DNA of 32,009 bases from positions 1-32,009 of the forward strand of contig DATJBC010000190.1 in NCBI GenBank assembly GCA_035515515.1, written 5' to 3'. A program made the translations under genes and the position numbers. The notes beneath the pieces were generated by a model, which made no database searches, was not told the origin of the DNA, and worked only from the letters and a program-made list of their open reading frames with translations. The DNA comes from DATJBC01 sp035515515 (GTDB lineage Bacteria; Actinomycetota; Acidimicrobiia; Acidimicrobiales; UBA8190). Each line of letters begins with the position of its first letter. Positions within the stretch are counted from its first letter, which is position 1. Positions 6,385 to 14,282 of this stretch are shown one piece after another.

Positions 6385-8352
6385 TCACAGGATCACCGTC
6401 CGGTGCCGGATCGAGCTGCGCGCCATGGTGGCCACCTCGGCCAGGTCGACGACGAGGGCGCCGGGGAGCGCCACCACGCGCCGGCGCGGCCCGGGGCAGG
6501 CGGGGGTGACCACCACCCGGTGGTAGACCCACGGCGCCACCAGGGCGAGCGCCCGCGGCCGCCACATCGCCGCCACCAGCCCGGCGGCGGCCACGATGGC
6601 CGTGGGGTGGGTGCGCTTCCAGAACAGCTGGCGGTGCAGGAGCGTGCCCCGGGCCTCGGGGTGCTCGGCCACCACGCGCCCGAGGTCGACGCCGCGCCCC
6701 GCGGCCCGCAGGGCGTCGGCCCACGAGCCGGGGGAGACGTCGTGGTGCACCAGCGCGCCGGGGGCGTAGCGGGCCTCGACGCCGGTGCCGACCACGCGCA
6801 GGCCGAGGTCGGTGTCCTCGCCGCCCCAGGTGCGGTAGCGCTCGTCGAAGCCCCCCACCGCCGCGAGGTCGCGCCGGCGGTAGAAGATGTTGCAGGTCTC
6901 GTAGAAGCGCACGGCGTGCACCTCGAGCAGACGCCCGAAGGGCCGCGCCGCCAGGGCCCGCTGGTCCTCGGGTGGCTCGGTGCGGCCCACCACCAGACGC
7001 GGGGCGTCCTCCAGGCAGGCGAGCCCGGCGGCCAGCCAGTCGGGATCGGGCACGCAGTCGTCGTCGGTGAAGGCGACCACGGGAGCCCGCGCCGCCCGCC
7101 AGCCGTGGTTGCGGGCGGCTGCCCGGCCCTGCTGGACCCCGAGCGTCACCACCCGCAGGCAGACCTTGGCCTCCCGCCCCAGCCGGGCCAGCGTCTGCGC
7201 CGTCTCGTCGGGCGAGGCGTCGTCCACCACCACCAGCTCGATGTCGTCCACGGCCACGGTCTGGGCCTCGACCGCCGCCACCAGGCGGGGGAGCAGCGCG
7301 GCGCGGCCCCGGGTGGCGACCACCACCGACACCACCGGTAGGTCGGCGCCGGGCCGTCCCCCCGGGGCCCCGGGCGCGTCCGCCGGGCGGGGCGCGGGGC
7401 GCGCCGTGGGGACACAGGCGCGCGCCGCGCGGTCCAGCCCCGTCTGGGCGCGCACCTGGACCCGCCAGTGGTGGGCGGCCCCGGCGTCACGCCGGGCACG
7501 GGCCGCGGCCCATTGCCGCGCGCCCGACACCGCCGCCAGGGCGCGGTAGGAGACCGCCGCCGCCGGGCCGCGGGTGTCGCAGAGGAAGCGGTGCACGTTG
7601 GCCACCTCGAGGGCGGCGCGGCCCGCGCCGAAGCGGCGCGTCCCCGAGGCGTTGCCGACGTGGCGCACCACGGCGCTCGGGTCGAAGTGCACCTGCCATC
7701 CGTGTCGACTGGCCCGCCAGCACCACTCGAGGTCCTCGGCGTACATGAAGAAGCGTTCGTCGAAGGGTCCCACGGCGTCGACGGCGGCCCGGCGCATGAG
7801 CAGCGCGGCCCCGACCGCCCAGTCGACCTTGCGGGCCCGGTCGTGGCGCCACGTGCCCTCGAGGCAGCGCCGCTCCAGGCGCGACGAGGGCAGCCAGCGG
7901 CGCCCGCCCACGACGTCGAGGGCGGCGAGCCCGGGGGTGGGGAAGGGATGGGTGGAGTGCTCGACGGTGCCGTCGGGCCGCAGCAGCAGGGGGGCCACCG
8001 CCGCCGCCCGCGGGAACTGCACGGCCCGGGCCACCAGCCGGTCGATGGCCCCCGCCTCGGGCCACGCGTCGGAGTTGAGGGCGAAGAACCACGGCGCGTC
8101 GGAGCGCTCGAGCAGGAGGTTGACCGCCCGGGCGAACCCCAGGTTGACGGGCCCCGCCACCACCTCGGCCTCGGGCACCCGGGCGGCCACGTGCGCGGCG
8201 GTGCCGTCGTCGGAGGCGTTGTCGTGCACGAGCACGCGCAGCTCGCAGTCACCTGGGGTGTCCACCAGGCGACGGAGCGCCTCGGCGGTGAGCTCGGCGG
8301 TGTTCCACGTCACCACGCCCACGTCCACCCGGGTGGGGGGGCGCGCGCTCAC
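6385..8352 (-). CDS. Two-domain glycosyltransferase (GT2-GT2 fusion)
   Basis: One 655-residue chain with two complete GT-A domains. Domain 1 (about 8-290) is rhamnosyltransferase-like: VGVVTWNTAE, HDNASDDG (43-50), NLGFARAVN, NSDA (93-96) as the metal-site equivalent, then DERFFMYAEDLEW. Domain 2 (about 340-600) begins after a Pro/Ala linker with VSVVVATRGR. It has VVVDDASPDE, TDDDC (429-433), GGFDERY and GGEDTD (510-515). Both sets of acidic residues are intact, so both domains could be active and the protein may add two successive sugars. A moderately hydrophobic segment near the C terminus (TAIVAAAGLVAAMW) could aid membrane association. The GTG start at 8352 overlaps the upstream stop by 4 bp, which fixes the start. 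A much longer upstream frame is antisense noise. Confidence 0.88.
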   Translation of the reverse strand: MSARPPTRVDVGVVTWNTAELTAEALRRLVDTPGDCELRVLVHDNASDDGTAAHVAARVPEAEVVAGPVNLGFARAVNLLLERSDAPWFFALNSDAWPEAGAIDRLVARAVQFPRAAAVAPLLLRPDGTVEHSTHPFPTPGLAALDVVGGRRWLPSSRLERRCLEGTWRHDRARKVDWAVGAALLMRRAAVDAVGPFDERFFMYAEDLEWCWRASRHGWQVHFDPSAVVRHVGNASGTRRFGAGRAALEVANVHRFLCDTRGPAAAVSYRALAAVSGARQWAAARARRDAGAAHHWRVQVRAQTGLDRAARACVPTARPAPRPADAPGAPGGRPGADLPVVSVVVATRGRAALLPRLVAAVEAQTVAVDDIELVVVDDASPDETAQTLARLGREAKVCLRVVTLGVQQGRAAARNHGWRAARAPVVAFTDDDCVPDPDWLAAGLACLEDAPRLVVGRTEPPEDQRALAARPFGRLLEVHAVRFYETCNIFYRRRDLAAVGGFDERYRTWGGEDTDLGLRVVGTGVEARYAPGALVHHDVSPGSWADALRAAGRGVDLGRVVAEHPEARGTLLHRQLFWKRTHPTAIVAAAGLVAAMWRPRALALVAPWVYHRVVVTPACPGPRRRVVALPGALVVDLAEVATMARSSIRHRTVIL

Positions 8353-9347
8353 CGGCGGCGCCCGGCCGGCGCACCGGCCGTGTCGAGCCGGGCGGCGGCG
8401 TCGGCCCACCCCGCCCGGAAGGCATCCTCCACGCGGGCGAAGTACCAGGAGTCGGCGCGCACCTCGAGGGCGCGCCGCAGGCGCGCCACGGTGCCGCCGT
8501 GCGCCGGCCCCCGGCGCGGCACCAGGTCGACCAGCCACGGCCACGGCGCCCACGCCGGTGCCCGGCGCCTGGCCCGGATGCGCTCGAGGAAGTAGGGGGA
8601 GAACTCCGGGTGCTTGCGCGTCATGAGGTACTCGCCCTCGCCCACCAGGCGGAAGCGGCGCCGCAGGGCGTCGAGGGTGTAGCGGTGATGGTGCAGGGCA
8701 CGGGCGGCCGGCTCGTAGCGCAGGCGCATCCCCTTGTGGTGCAGGCGCAACCCGAGCTCGGTGTCCTCGTAGCCGAAGCTGAAATCCTCGTCGAAGCCGC
8801 CCACGTCGAGGAGAAAGGCGCGCTTGATGGACAGGTTGCTGGCGTAGAAGCGGCCCCACCCGGCATCGTCACCGGCGATGGTGTCGTAGTCGAACTGCGT
8901 CCCCGACCATTCCAGCCAGCGCTGGATGCGGCCCCGCGCCGTCTCGGGGTGCCAGTCGACGCGGCCCAGCACCGCCACCACGGGGTCGGGGTGGGCGTTG
9001 TGGGCCGCCACATGGCGCTCCACGCAGTCCCGGGCGGGGATGGTGTCGTCGCCCAGCATGAGGACGATCGTCCTGTCGCTGGCGCGGGCCCCGGCGTTGC
9101 GACGCGGCCCGGGGCCGCTGTGGGACCGGGCCACGACCCGCAACCCGGCTCGGCCCGCCAGCGGGGGCGGGGGCGTTGCGGCGTCGTCCACCACCACGAT
9201 GACCTCGAACCCCGACACGCTCTGGCTGGCCAGCCCCTCGAGGGTGCGCGTGAGGACGGCGGCGCGCTGCCAGCCCGGCCCGCTGGGGATGACCACGGCG
9301 ACGTCGGCGGCCGACAGCGCCGGTGCGGGCGCGCCGGCGCGGCTCAC
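8349..9347 (-). CDS. Glycosyltransferase family 2 (GT-A)
   Basis: A 332-residue GT-A transferase. It has the start strand VAVVIPSGPG (16-25), VIVVVDDA (49-56), the GDD metal motif (99-101), then NLSIKRAFLLDVGGFDEDF and GYEDTELGLRLHHKG, with an ED motif in the acceptor loop. The C-terminal part contains a basic, aromatic-rich stretch (PWPWLVDLVPRR) that could sit on the membrane. GTGA overlaps couple it to the ATPase gene upstream and to the GT2-GT2 gene downstream, so the three are read as one translational unit. This close coupling to the exporter ATPase suggests it acts on the exported glycan. Substrates cannot be told. Confidence 0.87.
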   Translation of the reverse strand: MSRAGAPAPALSAADVAVVIPSGPGWQRAAVLTRTLEGLASQSVSGFEVIVVVDDAATPPPPLAGRAGLRVVARSHSGPGPRRNAGARASDRTIVLMLGDDTIPARDCVERHVAAHNAHPDPVVAVLGRVDWHPETARGRIQRWLEWSGTQFDYDTIAGDDAGWGRFYASNLSIKRAFLLDVGGFDEDFSFGYEDTELGLRLHHKGMRLRYEPAARALHHHRYTLDALRRRFRLVGEGEYLMTRKHPEFSPYFLERIRARRRAPAWAPWPWLVDLVPRRGPAHGGTVARLRRALEVRADSWYFARVEDAFRAGWADAAARLDTAGAPAGRRR

Positions 9348-10771
9348 GCGCCGACCTCTTCGATGAGCGGCCCCGGCGTCACCAGGGCGCCAGGCGCCGG
9401 GCCGCCGTTCATGGCGCCGTTGGCCGCGCCGCCGGTGGCGAGGCCTCCCGGCACCCCCCCGCCGTTGGCCGTGGCGCCGGTCACGAGGCCGGGCACAGAC
9501 GCCTCGTCGGCCGTCTGTTGGAACGTCGCCTCGAGGTCGGCCACGCCGCCCACGGTGGAGCGCCCGGCCACGAAGAACGCCAGCGGCCTGCTCTGGGCGA
9601 GCAGCGTGCGGCGGTCCGGGCGCTGCACCCAGGCGAGCACCGTGTAGCTCCCCGTGGGCAGCTGGGCCCGGAACGACATGGCGTAGGTGGCGGCCTCGCC
9701 GGCCCCGATGGACCCCAGCCGATGCCCCGCGCTGCTGTCGACGTACAGGGCCGTGCCGTCGGGGGCCAGAACCGACAGCCCGATCACGGGGTCCTCCACC
9801 GGCTGCGTGGCGCGCACCGTGACGCGCAGGGCGACGGGCTCCCCCGAGGTGATGTGGTTGGCGGGCGAGCCGTCGGCGGAGACCATCTCCACCCCCTCGA
9901 GGGTGGCCACGCCCGGCTCGAGCTGGGAGCCCGACTCGTGGTCGATCTGCATCTCGGTCTCGTTGCTGAGCAGCTCGTGGAACCGCGAGATCGCCTCGGT
10001 GGGCGCGCCCAGGAACTGCGGCCGGCCGTCGTGGAGCACGAGGGCCCGCTGGCACACCCGCACCACGCCCCCCATGTTGTGGCTGATGACCACGATGGTC
10101 GTGCCGTTGGTGAGGATCTCCCCCATGCGCTCGAAGCACTTCACCTGGAAGGCCAGGTCGCCGACGGCCAGCACCTCGTCGATGAGGAGGACCGAGGGGT
10201 CCGAGTGCACGGCCACGGAGAAGCCGAGCCGCACGTACATGCCCGACGAGTAGAACTTCACGGGGGTGTCGATGAAGTCCTCGATCTCGGCGAAGTCGAT
10301 GACGGCGTCGAGGCGCCTGTCGATCTGCCGGCGGCTCAGGCCCAGCATCGTCCCGTTGACGTAGATGTTCTCCCGGCCGGTGAGCTCGCGGTGGAATCCC
10401 ACCCCCACCGCGATGAGCGGGGCGACGCGGCCCCACACCCGTACCGATCCCACCGAGGGCGCGGTGATCCCGGCCATCATCGACATGAGCGTCGTCTTGC
10501 CCGAGCCGTTGCGCCCGATGATGCCCATGGACTGGCCCTCGCCCACCTCGAGGTCCACGCCGCGGACCGCCCACAGCTTGTTGCGCCGGGTCCGGCGCCC
10601 CAGGTGCAGCGCCGACGTGAGGAGCATGGGCGTGTCCTCGTACTTGGTGTAGCGCTTGCCCGCGCGCCGCAGCTCGATGGCGTTGTGCTGGCTGATCGCC
10701 CGGCCGGTCGGTGTCGTCACGGGAGCGAAGTGGTCGTCGGGGGAGGGGGGCACGGGGCGGGACGTCGTCAC
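9344..10771 (-). CDS. ABC transporter ATP-binding protein for polysaccharide export (Wzt-like)
   Basis: The ATPase of a lipid-linked polysaccharide exporter, working with the permease upstream. The nucleotide-binding domain (about 28-255) has Walker A GRNGSGKT (86-93), the FYSSGM signature (173-178), Walker B VLLIDE (194-199) and the H-loop histidine H231. The insertion ALHLGRRTRRNKLWAVRGVD before Walker A is typical of the Wzt/TagH group. Residues from about 275 to 400 form an added beta-rich domain (LRVTVRA, then IGLSVLAPDGTALY and FRAQLPTGSYTVLAWV). This matches the Wzt C-terminal carbohydrate-binding type, which in known systems reads the finished end of the glycan. The last 50 residues are a Gly/Ala/Pro-rich tail. 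The start lies 31 bp after the permease stop. Confidence 0.92.
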   Translation of the reverse strand: MTTSRPVPPSPDDHFAPVTTPTGRAISQHNAIELRRAGKRYTKYEDTPMLLTSALHLGRRTRRNKLWAVRGVDLEVGEGQSMGIIGRNGSGKTTLMSMMAGITAPSVGSVRVWGRVAPLIAVGVGFHRELTGRENIYVNGTMLGLSRRQIDRRLDAVIDFAEIEDFIDTPVKFYSSGMYVRLGFSVAVHSDPSVLLIDEVLAVGDLAFQVKCFERMGEILTNGTTIVVISHNMGGVVRVCQRALVLHDGRPQFLGAPTEAISRFHELLSNETEMQIDHESGSQLEPGVATLEGVEMVSADGSPANHITSGEPVALRVTVRATQPVEDPVIGLSVLAPDGTALYVDSSAGHRLGSIGAGEAATYAMSFRAQLPTGSYTVLAWVQRPDRRTLLAQSRPLAFFVAGRSTVGGVADLEATFQQTADEASVPGLVTGATANGGGVPGGLATGGAANGAMNGGPAPGALVTPGPLIEEVGA

Positions 10772-10802
10772 CGGGGGGAGGTAGCCGCCGGAGGGACCCT
10801 GC

Positions 10803-11702
10803 TCACAGCAGGTCCGCGAACACGCGGTCGAACCGGCTCTGGAGCCCGAGGCCCAGCGCCACGAGCGCCACGGTCCACACCGCGGAGACGACGAGCGGCG
10901 TGACGACCGACCCGGCCGGGCCGATGGCCGCCTGCCCGATGGCGGCGTAGTGGAAGAGGTCGATGATGCCGGTGAGCGGGTTGGCGTCGACGACCATGCG
11001 CAGCTTCCCGGGGGCGTCGGCCGGCGGGTAGATGACCGGCGAGACGTAGAACCACACCATCAGGGCCGCCGACACCAGGTAGCGGACGTCCCGGAAGTAG
11101 ACGTGGAGGGCCGAGCCCACCAGGGAGAACCCCATGGTGAGGAGCACGAGCAGGCCGGCCGCGGGGACCACGAGCAGCGTCCGCAGGCCCAGGCCCGCCC
11201 CCAGCAGGGGGCAGGCCACCACGACGATCACCAGGGTGATCAGCAGGGCGTACACGTTGGCCAGGACCTGGGAGATGGGCAGCACCGCCCGGGTGAAGTA
11301 CACGCGGCTGGAGAGGTCGGTGCCGTCCACGATGGCCGTGGCCCCCGCCCCCAGCGCCGCGCTGAAGAACGTCCACGCCACCATGGCCGACAGCACGAAC
11401 ACGGGGTAGTGGGCCGTGAACCGGATGTGGACCACCCGCGAGAACACGACGGCCAGCACGATCGACTGCAAGAGGGGCAGGGCCAGGGCCCACAGCACGC
11501 CGAACGACGCCCGGCGGTAGCGGACGTGGAACTCCTTGCGGGCGAGGATGACGAGCAGGTCGCGCGAGCGCCACAGGCCGCGCAGCAGGGCCGGCAGGGG
11601 GGTCGACTCGCCGCGCAGGTCGATGGTGGCGGCCCGGCGCCGCGGGGTCGTCCCCGTCCCGGGGACGGCGGTGGCGGCCGGGACGGCGAGGGCGCGCGAC
11701 AT
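10803..11702 (-). CDS. ABC-2 type polysaccharide export permease (Wzm-like)
   Basis: The membrane half of the exporter, 299 residues. A cytoplasmic N terminus ends in the family motif LLVILARKEFHVRYRRASFG, and about six membrane helices follow. They include LWALALPLLQSIVLAVVF, FVLSAMVAWTFFSAALG and the C-terminal WTVALVALGLGLQSRFDR. The segment MVWFYVSPVIYPP, followed by NPLTGIIDLFHYA, is characteristic of O-antigen and teichoic-acid exporters. I chose ATG at 11702 because it gives a family-like N terminus. The frame continues upstream to 11918, but with low-complexity sequence that overlaps the divergent GT4 gene. It is first in the minus-strand run permease > ATPase > GT2 > GT2-GT2 > GT4, so the promoter should lie in the 112 bp between 11703 and 11814. 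Confidence 0.92.
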   Translation of the reverse strand: MSRALAVPAATAVPGTGTTPRRRAATIDLRGESTPLPALLRGLWRSRDLLVILARKEFHVRYRRASFGVLWALALPLLQSIVLAVVFSRVVHIRFTAHYPVFVLSAMVAWTFFSAALGAGATAIVDGTDLSSRVYFTRAVLPISQVLANVYALLITLVIVVVACPLLGAGLGLRTLLVVPAAGLLVLLTMGFSLVGSALHVYFRDVRYLVSAALMVWFYVSPVIYPPADAPGKLRMVVDANPLTGIIDLFHYAAIGQAAIGPAGSVVTPLVVSAVWTVALVALGLGLQSRFDRVFADLL

Positions 11703-11814
11703 GACAGCGGAATAACGAGCGGGGGGGCCCGACCTCACTGTCCGGCGGGGCGCCGGGCCCCTCCCCGGGCAGCCGAAAGCGCAGGTCGGACGGGCTCGGG
11801 TCGTTCCCGCTGGC

Positions 11815-13260
11815 ATGGGAGGAGCGGAGGCGGCGCGCGGGGAGGGGGGCGGGGCGGGCGACGGCGCCGCCCAGGGCCCGCCCCGCCGGCCGCTGCGGAT
11901 CCTGGTGGTCACCAACATGTACCCCCCGCACGCCTACGGGGGCTACGAGCTGGGGTGCCGGGACGTGGTCGACCGGTGGCGCCGACGGGGTCACGAGGTG
12001 GCCGTCCTCACGAGCACCGTCCGGCTCCCGGGCGCCACCGACGGCGACGGCGCCGAGCCGAGCGCCGAGGGGCCCACCGACCCCACGGAGGTGCGCCGGC
12101 AGCTGCGGCTCTACTGGGAGGACCACGCCATCCTGCGCCCCGGCCCGGTGCGCCGGCTGCGCTGGGAGCTCGCCAACCGGCGCGCCCTCGACCGGGCCCT
12201 GGCGTCGTTCCGTCCCGACGTGTGCTCGGTGTGGGCCATGGGCGCCCTCTCCCTGGGCCTGCTGGCCCGCCCCGCCCGCCGGTCGGTGCCGGTCGTGCCC
12301 GTCATCTGCGACGAGTGGCCGGTGTACGGGCCGCACCTCGACGCCTGGGTGCGCATGTTCGGGACCCGGCCCCGCCTGGGGCGTGTCGCCCGCGCGCTCA
12401 CGGGGTTGCCGGTCACGGCGCCCGACCTCGACGCCCTGGGCCCGGCGTGCTTCGGCAGCGCGTGGCTGTGCGCCCGCGTGCGCGCCGGGTCGCCGTGGCG
12501 CTTCCCCCACGCCCGGGTCGTGCCCTGGGGGATCGACCCCGAGCGCTTCGCGGCGGCGTCCGGGACCACGGGGGGCGCGCCGTGGCGGTGGCGGCTCCTC
12601 TACGTGGGGCGCATCGACCCCCGCAAGGGCGTGGACGTCGCCATCCGGGCGCTGGCGAGGTGCCCGCCGGAGGCCACGCTGGCCGTGGTGGGCCGGGGGG
12701 ACGACCGCCACCTGGCCGAGCTCGGCGACCTGGCGCGCGCCCTGGGCGTGGGCGAGCGCGTGACCTTCGGGGCCGCGTCGCGTGCCGAGCTCGCCGAGCG
12801 CTACCGGGCGGCCGACGCCGTGGTCTTCCCGCCGGTGTGGGACGAGCCCTTCGGCATGGTGCCGCTCGAAGCGATGGCGTGCGGCACCCCGGTCGTGGCC
12901 AGCCCGACGGGCGGCTCGGCCGAGTTCCTCGACGACGGGAGCAACTGCCTGGCCTTCCCGGCGGGCGACGCCGAGGCCCTCGCCGGCGCGCTGGCCCGCC
13001 TGGCTGGGGACCCCGCCCTGGCGCACGAGCTGGCGACGGCCGGCCTCGACACGGCGCGGCGCTTCACCGTGGACCGCCTCGCCCAGCGCCTGGAGGACGT
13101 GCACCGCGGCGCCGTCGACGCGCCGGTCGCCGAGCGGACACGACAGCCGCCCGCCCCGAGCACCCCGGGCGGGGCGCCTCAGCGGGCCGGGGCCACCTCC
13201 GGGGAGAAGGCGGCTTCGAGCGCCGCCAGCCGGGCGCGCGCCACGGGGAGCGCGCGGTGA
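11815..13260 (+). CDS. Glycosyltransferase family 4 (GT-B)
   Basis: A 481-residue GT-B transferase. After about 25 Gly/Ala-rich residues the fold begins with LRILVVTNMYPPHAYGGYEL, the typical first strand and glycine-rich loop. The donor domain has LLYVGRIDPRKGVD, LAVVGRGDD and the EX7E motif EPFGMVPLE followed by CGTPVVASPTGG. It lies divergent from the exporter permease with 112 bp between the starts. No clear ribosome binding site precedes ATG 11815, but no in-frame ATG or GTG sits nearer the fold. The last 50 residues are low complexity (Pro/Ala/Ser/Arg) and coincide with the 82-bp tail overlap with the next convergent gene. The substrate is unknown. Confidence 0.86.
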   Translation: MGGAEAARGEGGGAGDGAAQGPPRRPLRILVVTNMYPPHAYGGYELGCRDVVDRWRRRGHEVAVLTSTVRLPGATDGDGAEPSAEGPTDPTEVRRQLRLYWEDHAILRPGPVRRLRWELANRRALDRALASFRPDVCSVWAMGALSLGLLARPARRSVPVVPVICDEWPVYGPHLDAWVRMFGTRPRLGRVARALTGLPVTAPDLDALGPACFGSAWLCARVRAGSPWRFPHARVVPWGIDPERFAAASGTTGGAPWRWRLLYVGRIDPRKGVDVAIRALARCPPEATLAVVGRGDDRHLAELGDLARALGVGERVTFGAASRAELAERYRAADAVVFPPVWDEPFGMVPLEAMACGTPVVASPTGGSAEFLDDGSNCLAFPAGDAEALAGALARLAGDPALAHELATAGLDTARRFTVDRLAQRLEDVHRGAVDAPVAERTRQPPAPSTPGGAPQRAGATSGEKAASSAASRARATGSAR

Positions 13261-14270
13261 TGCGCGCACACGGCGTGGTAGCCGGCGACCGCCAGCTCGC
13301 GCCGGTACTCGGGGCTGCGCAACGTGCGGGCCAGGCTGGCCGCGTAGTCGTGGCGGGGGGCGACCTCGGCTCCCTGCCCGCGCCGCAGGACGAGCCCCTC
13401 GACGCCGGCGGGCGTGGTGACGACGGGCACGCCGTGGGCCAGGGCCTCGAGCACCTTCACCTTCGGCCCGCTCGTGGCCGGGCACGGGAAGGCCACCACG
13501 GCGGCCCGCGCCAGCACGTCGCTGCCCGAGGCCACCTCGCCGAGCACCTCCACGCCGGCCAGGGTGCCGATGCGCGCCCGGTCGAGATGGCGCCCCGCCA
13601 CGAGCAGCCGGGCGCCCGGCGTGGCCTCCCGCACCGCCGGCCAGGCCGACAGGAGCCAGGCCAGCGCCCGGTGGTTGGGAAGCCATGACCAGTCGGCGAT
13701 CAAGGCGGCCACGGGCTCCTCGACGAGGGGCAGGGGCTGCGGCGGCACGGGATAGGCGATCGGCACGACCTGCGTCGGCTTCCCGCCGCGGCGCAGGTGG
13801 CCGGCCACCCGGTCCGAGAAGGCCAGGACGAGCGGGGCGCGCCGCCCGGCGCGCCGCTCGGCCCGGTGCGTCTGCAGCGCGGGCAGGTTGGCACGCCCCA
13901 GCGCGAGGCCGTCGAGCGCGGCCCGGTAGTGCACGGTGACGGCCGAGCGCTCCAGGCCCGCCACGGCGGCGAAGGACGGGACGTCGTCGGCCACCGCCAC
14001 GGCGTCGGGGGCGGGCCGCCATCCGGCACGCGACGACTCCATGCGCGCCGTGACCAGCCCCCGCAGGTGCGCCCGGGCCATGGGCACGGCGTCGAGCGGC
14101 CTCCACCGGCACCAGTCGGGCAGGGCGCGCCGCGGCGCCTCGGGGTACCACGACCAGGCGTCGAGCTCGTGCCCCAGCGCGAGGACGCCTTCGCACCACG
14201 TCCACAGGGCCCGTCCGGCGGCCGTCCCGTCCGGGTCGGGTTGCTCGTAGGCGACGACTGAGACCTTCAC
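13179..14270 (-). CDS. Glycosyltransferase family 4-like (GT-B), variant active-site motif
   Basis: A 363-residue GT-B-like transferase. It starts MKVSVVAYEQPDPDGTAAGR, has a middle ADWSWLPNHRALAWLL segment typical of one GT4 subgroup, and a donor-domain block TSGPKVKVLEALAHGVPVV. In the classical EX7E motif the first glutamate is replaced here by a serine (S-x7-E). This G-P-K-x-K-V-L-E-A form occurs in GT4 subfamilies, so loss of activity should not be assumed. The GTG start at 14270 is 12 bp from the divergent GT2 start, leaving no free intergenic DNA for two promoters. Its end overlaps the convergent GT4 gene by 82 bp. The substrate is unknown. Confidence 0.84.
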   Translation of the reverse strand: MKVSVVAYEQPDPDGTAAGRALWTWCEGVLALGHELDAWSWYPEAPRRALPDWCRWRPLDAVPMARAHLRGLVTARMESSRAGWRPAPDAVAVADDVPSFAAVAGLERSAVTVHYRAALDGLALGRANLPALQTHRAERRAGRRAPLVLAFSDRVAGHLRRGGKPTQVVPIAYPVPPQPLPLVEEPVAALIADWSWLPNHRALAWLLSAWPAVREATPGARLLVAGRHLDRARIGTLAGVEVLGEVASGSDVLARAAVVAFPCPATSGPKVKVLEALAHGVPVVTTPAGVEGLVLRRGQGAEVAPRHDYAASLARTLRSPEYRRELAVAGYHAVCAHHRALPVARARLAALEAAFSPEVAPAR

Positions 14271-14282
14271 CGGACCGCCGCC

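Noticed and set aside
13179..14270. Calling the GT4 at 13179-14270 inactive because the first EX7E glutamate is missing
   Set aside because: The G-P-K-x-K-V-L-E-A form occurs in GT4 subfamilies, so the substitution alone does not show loss of function.
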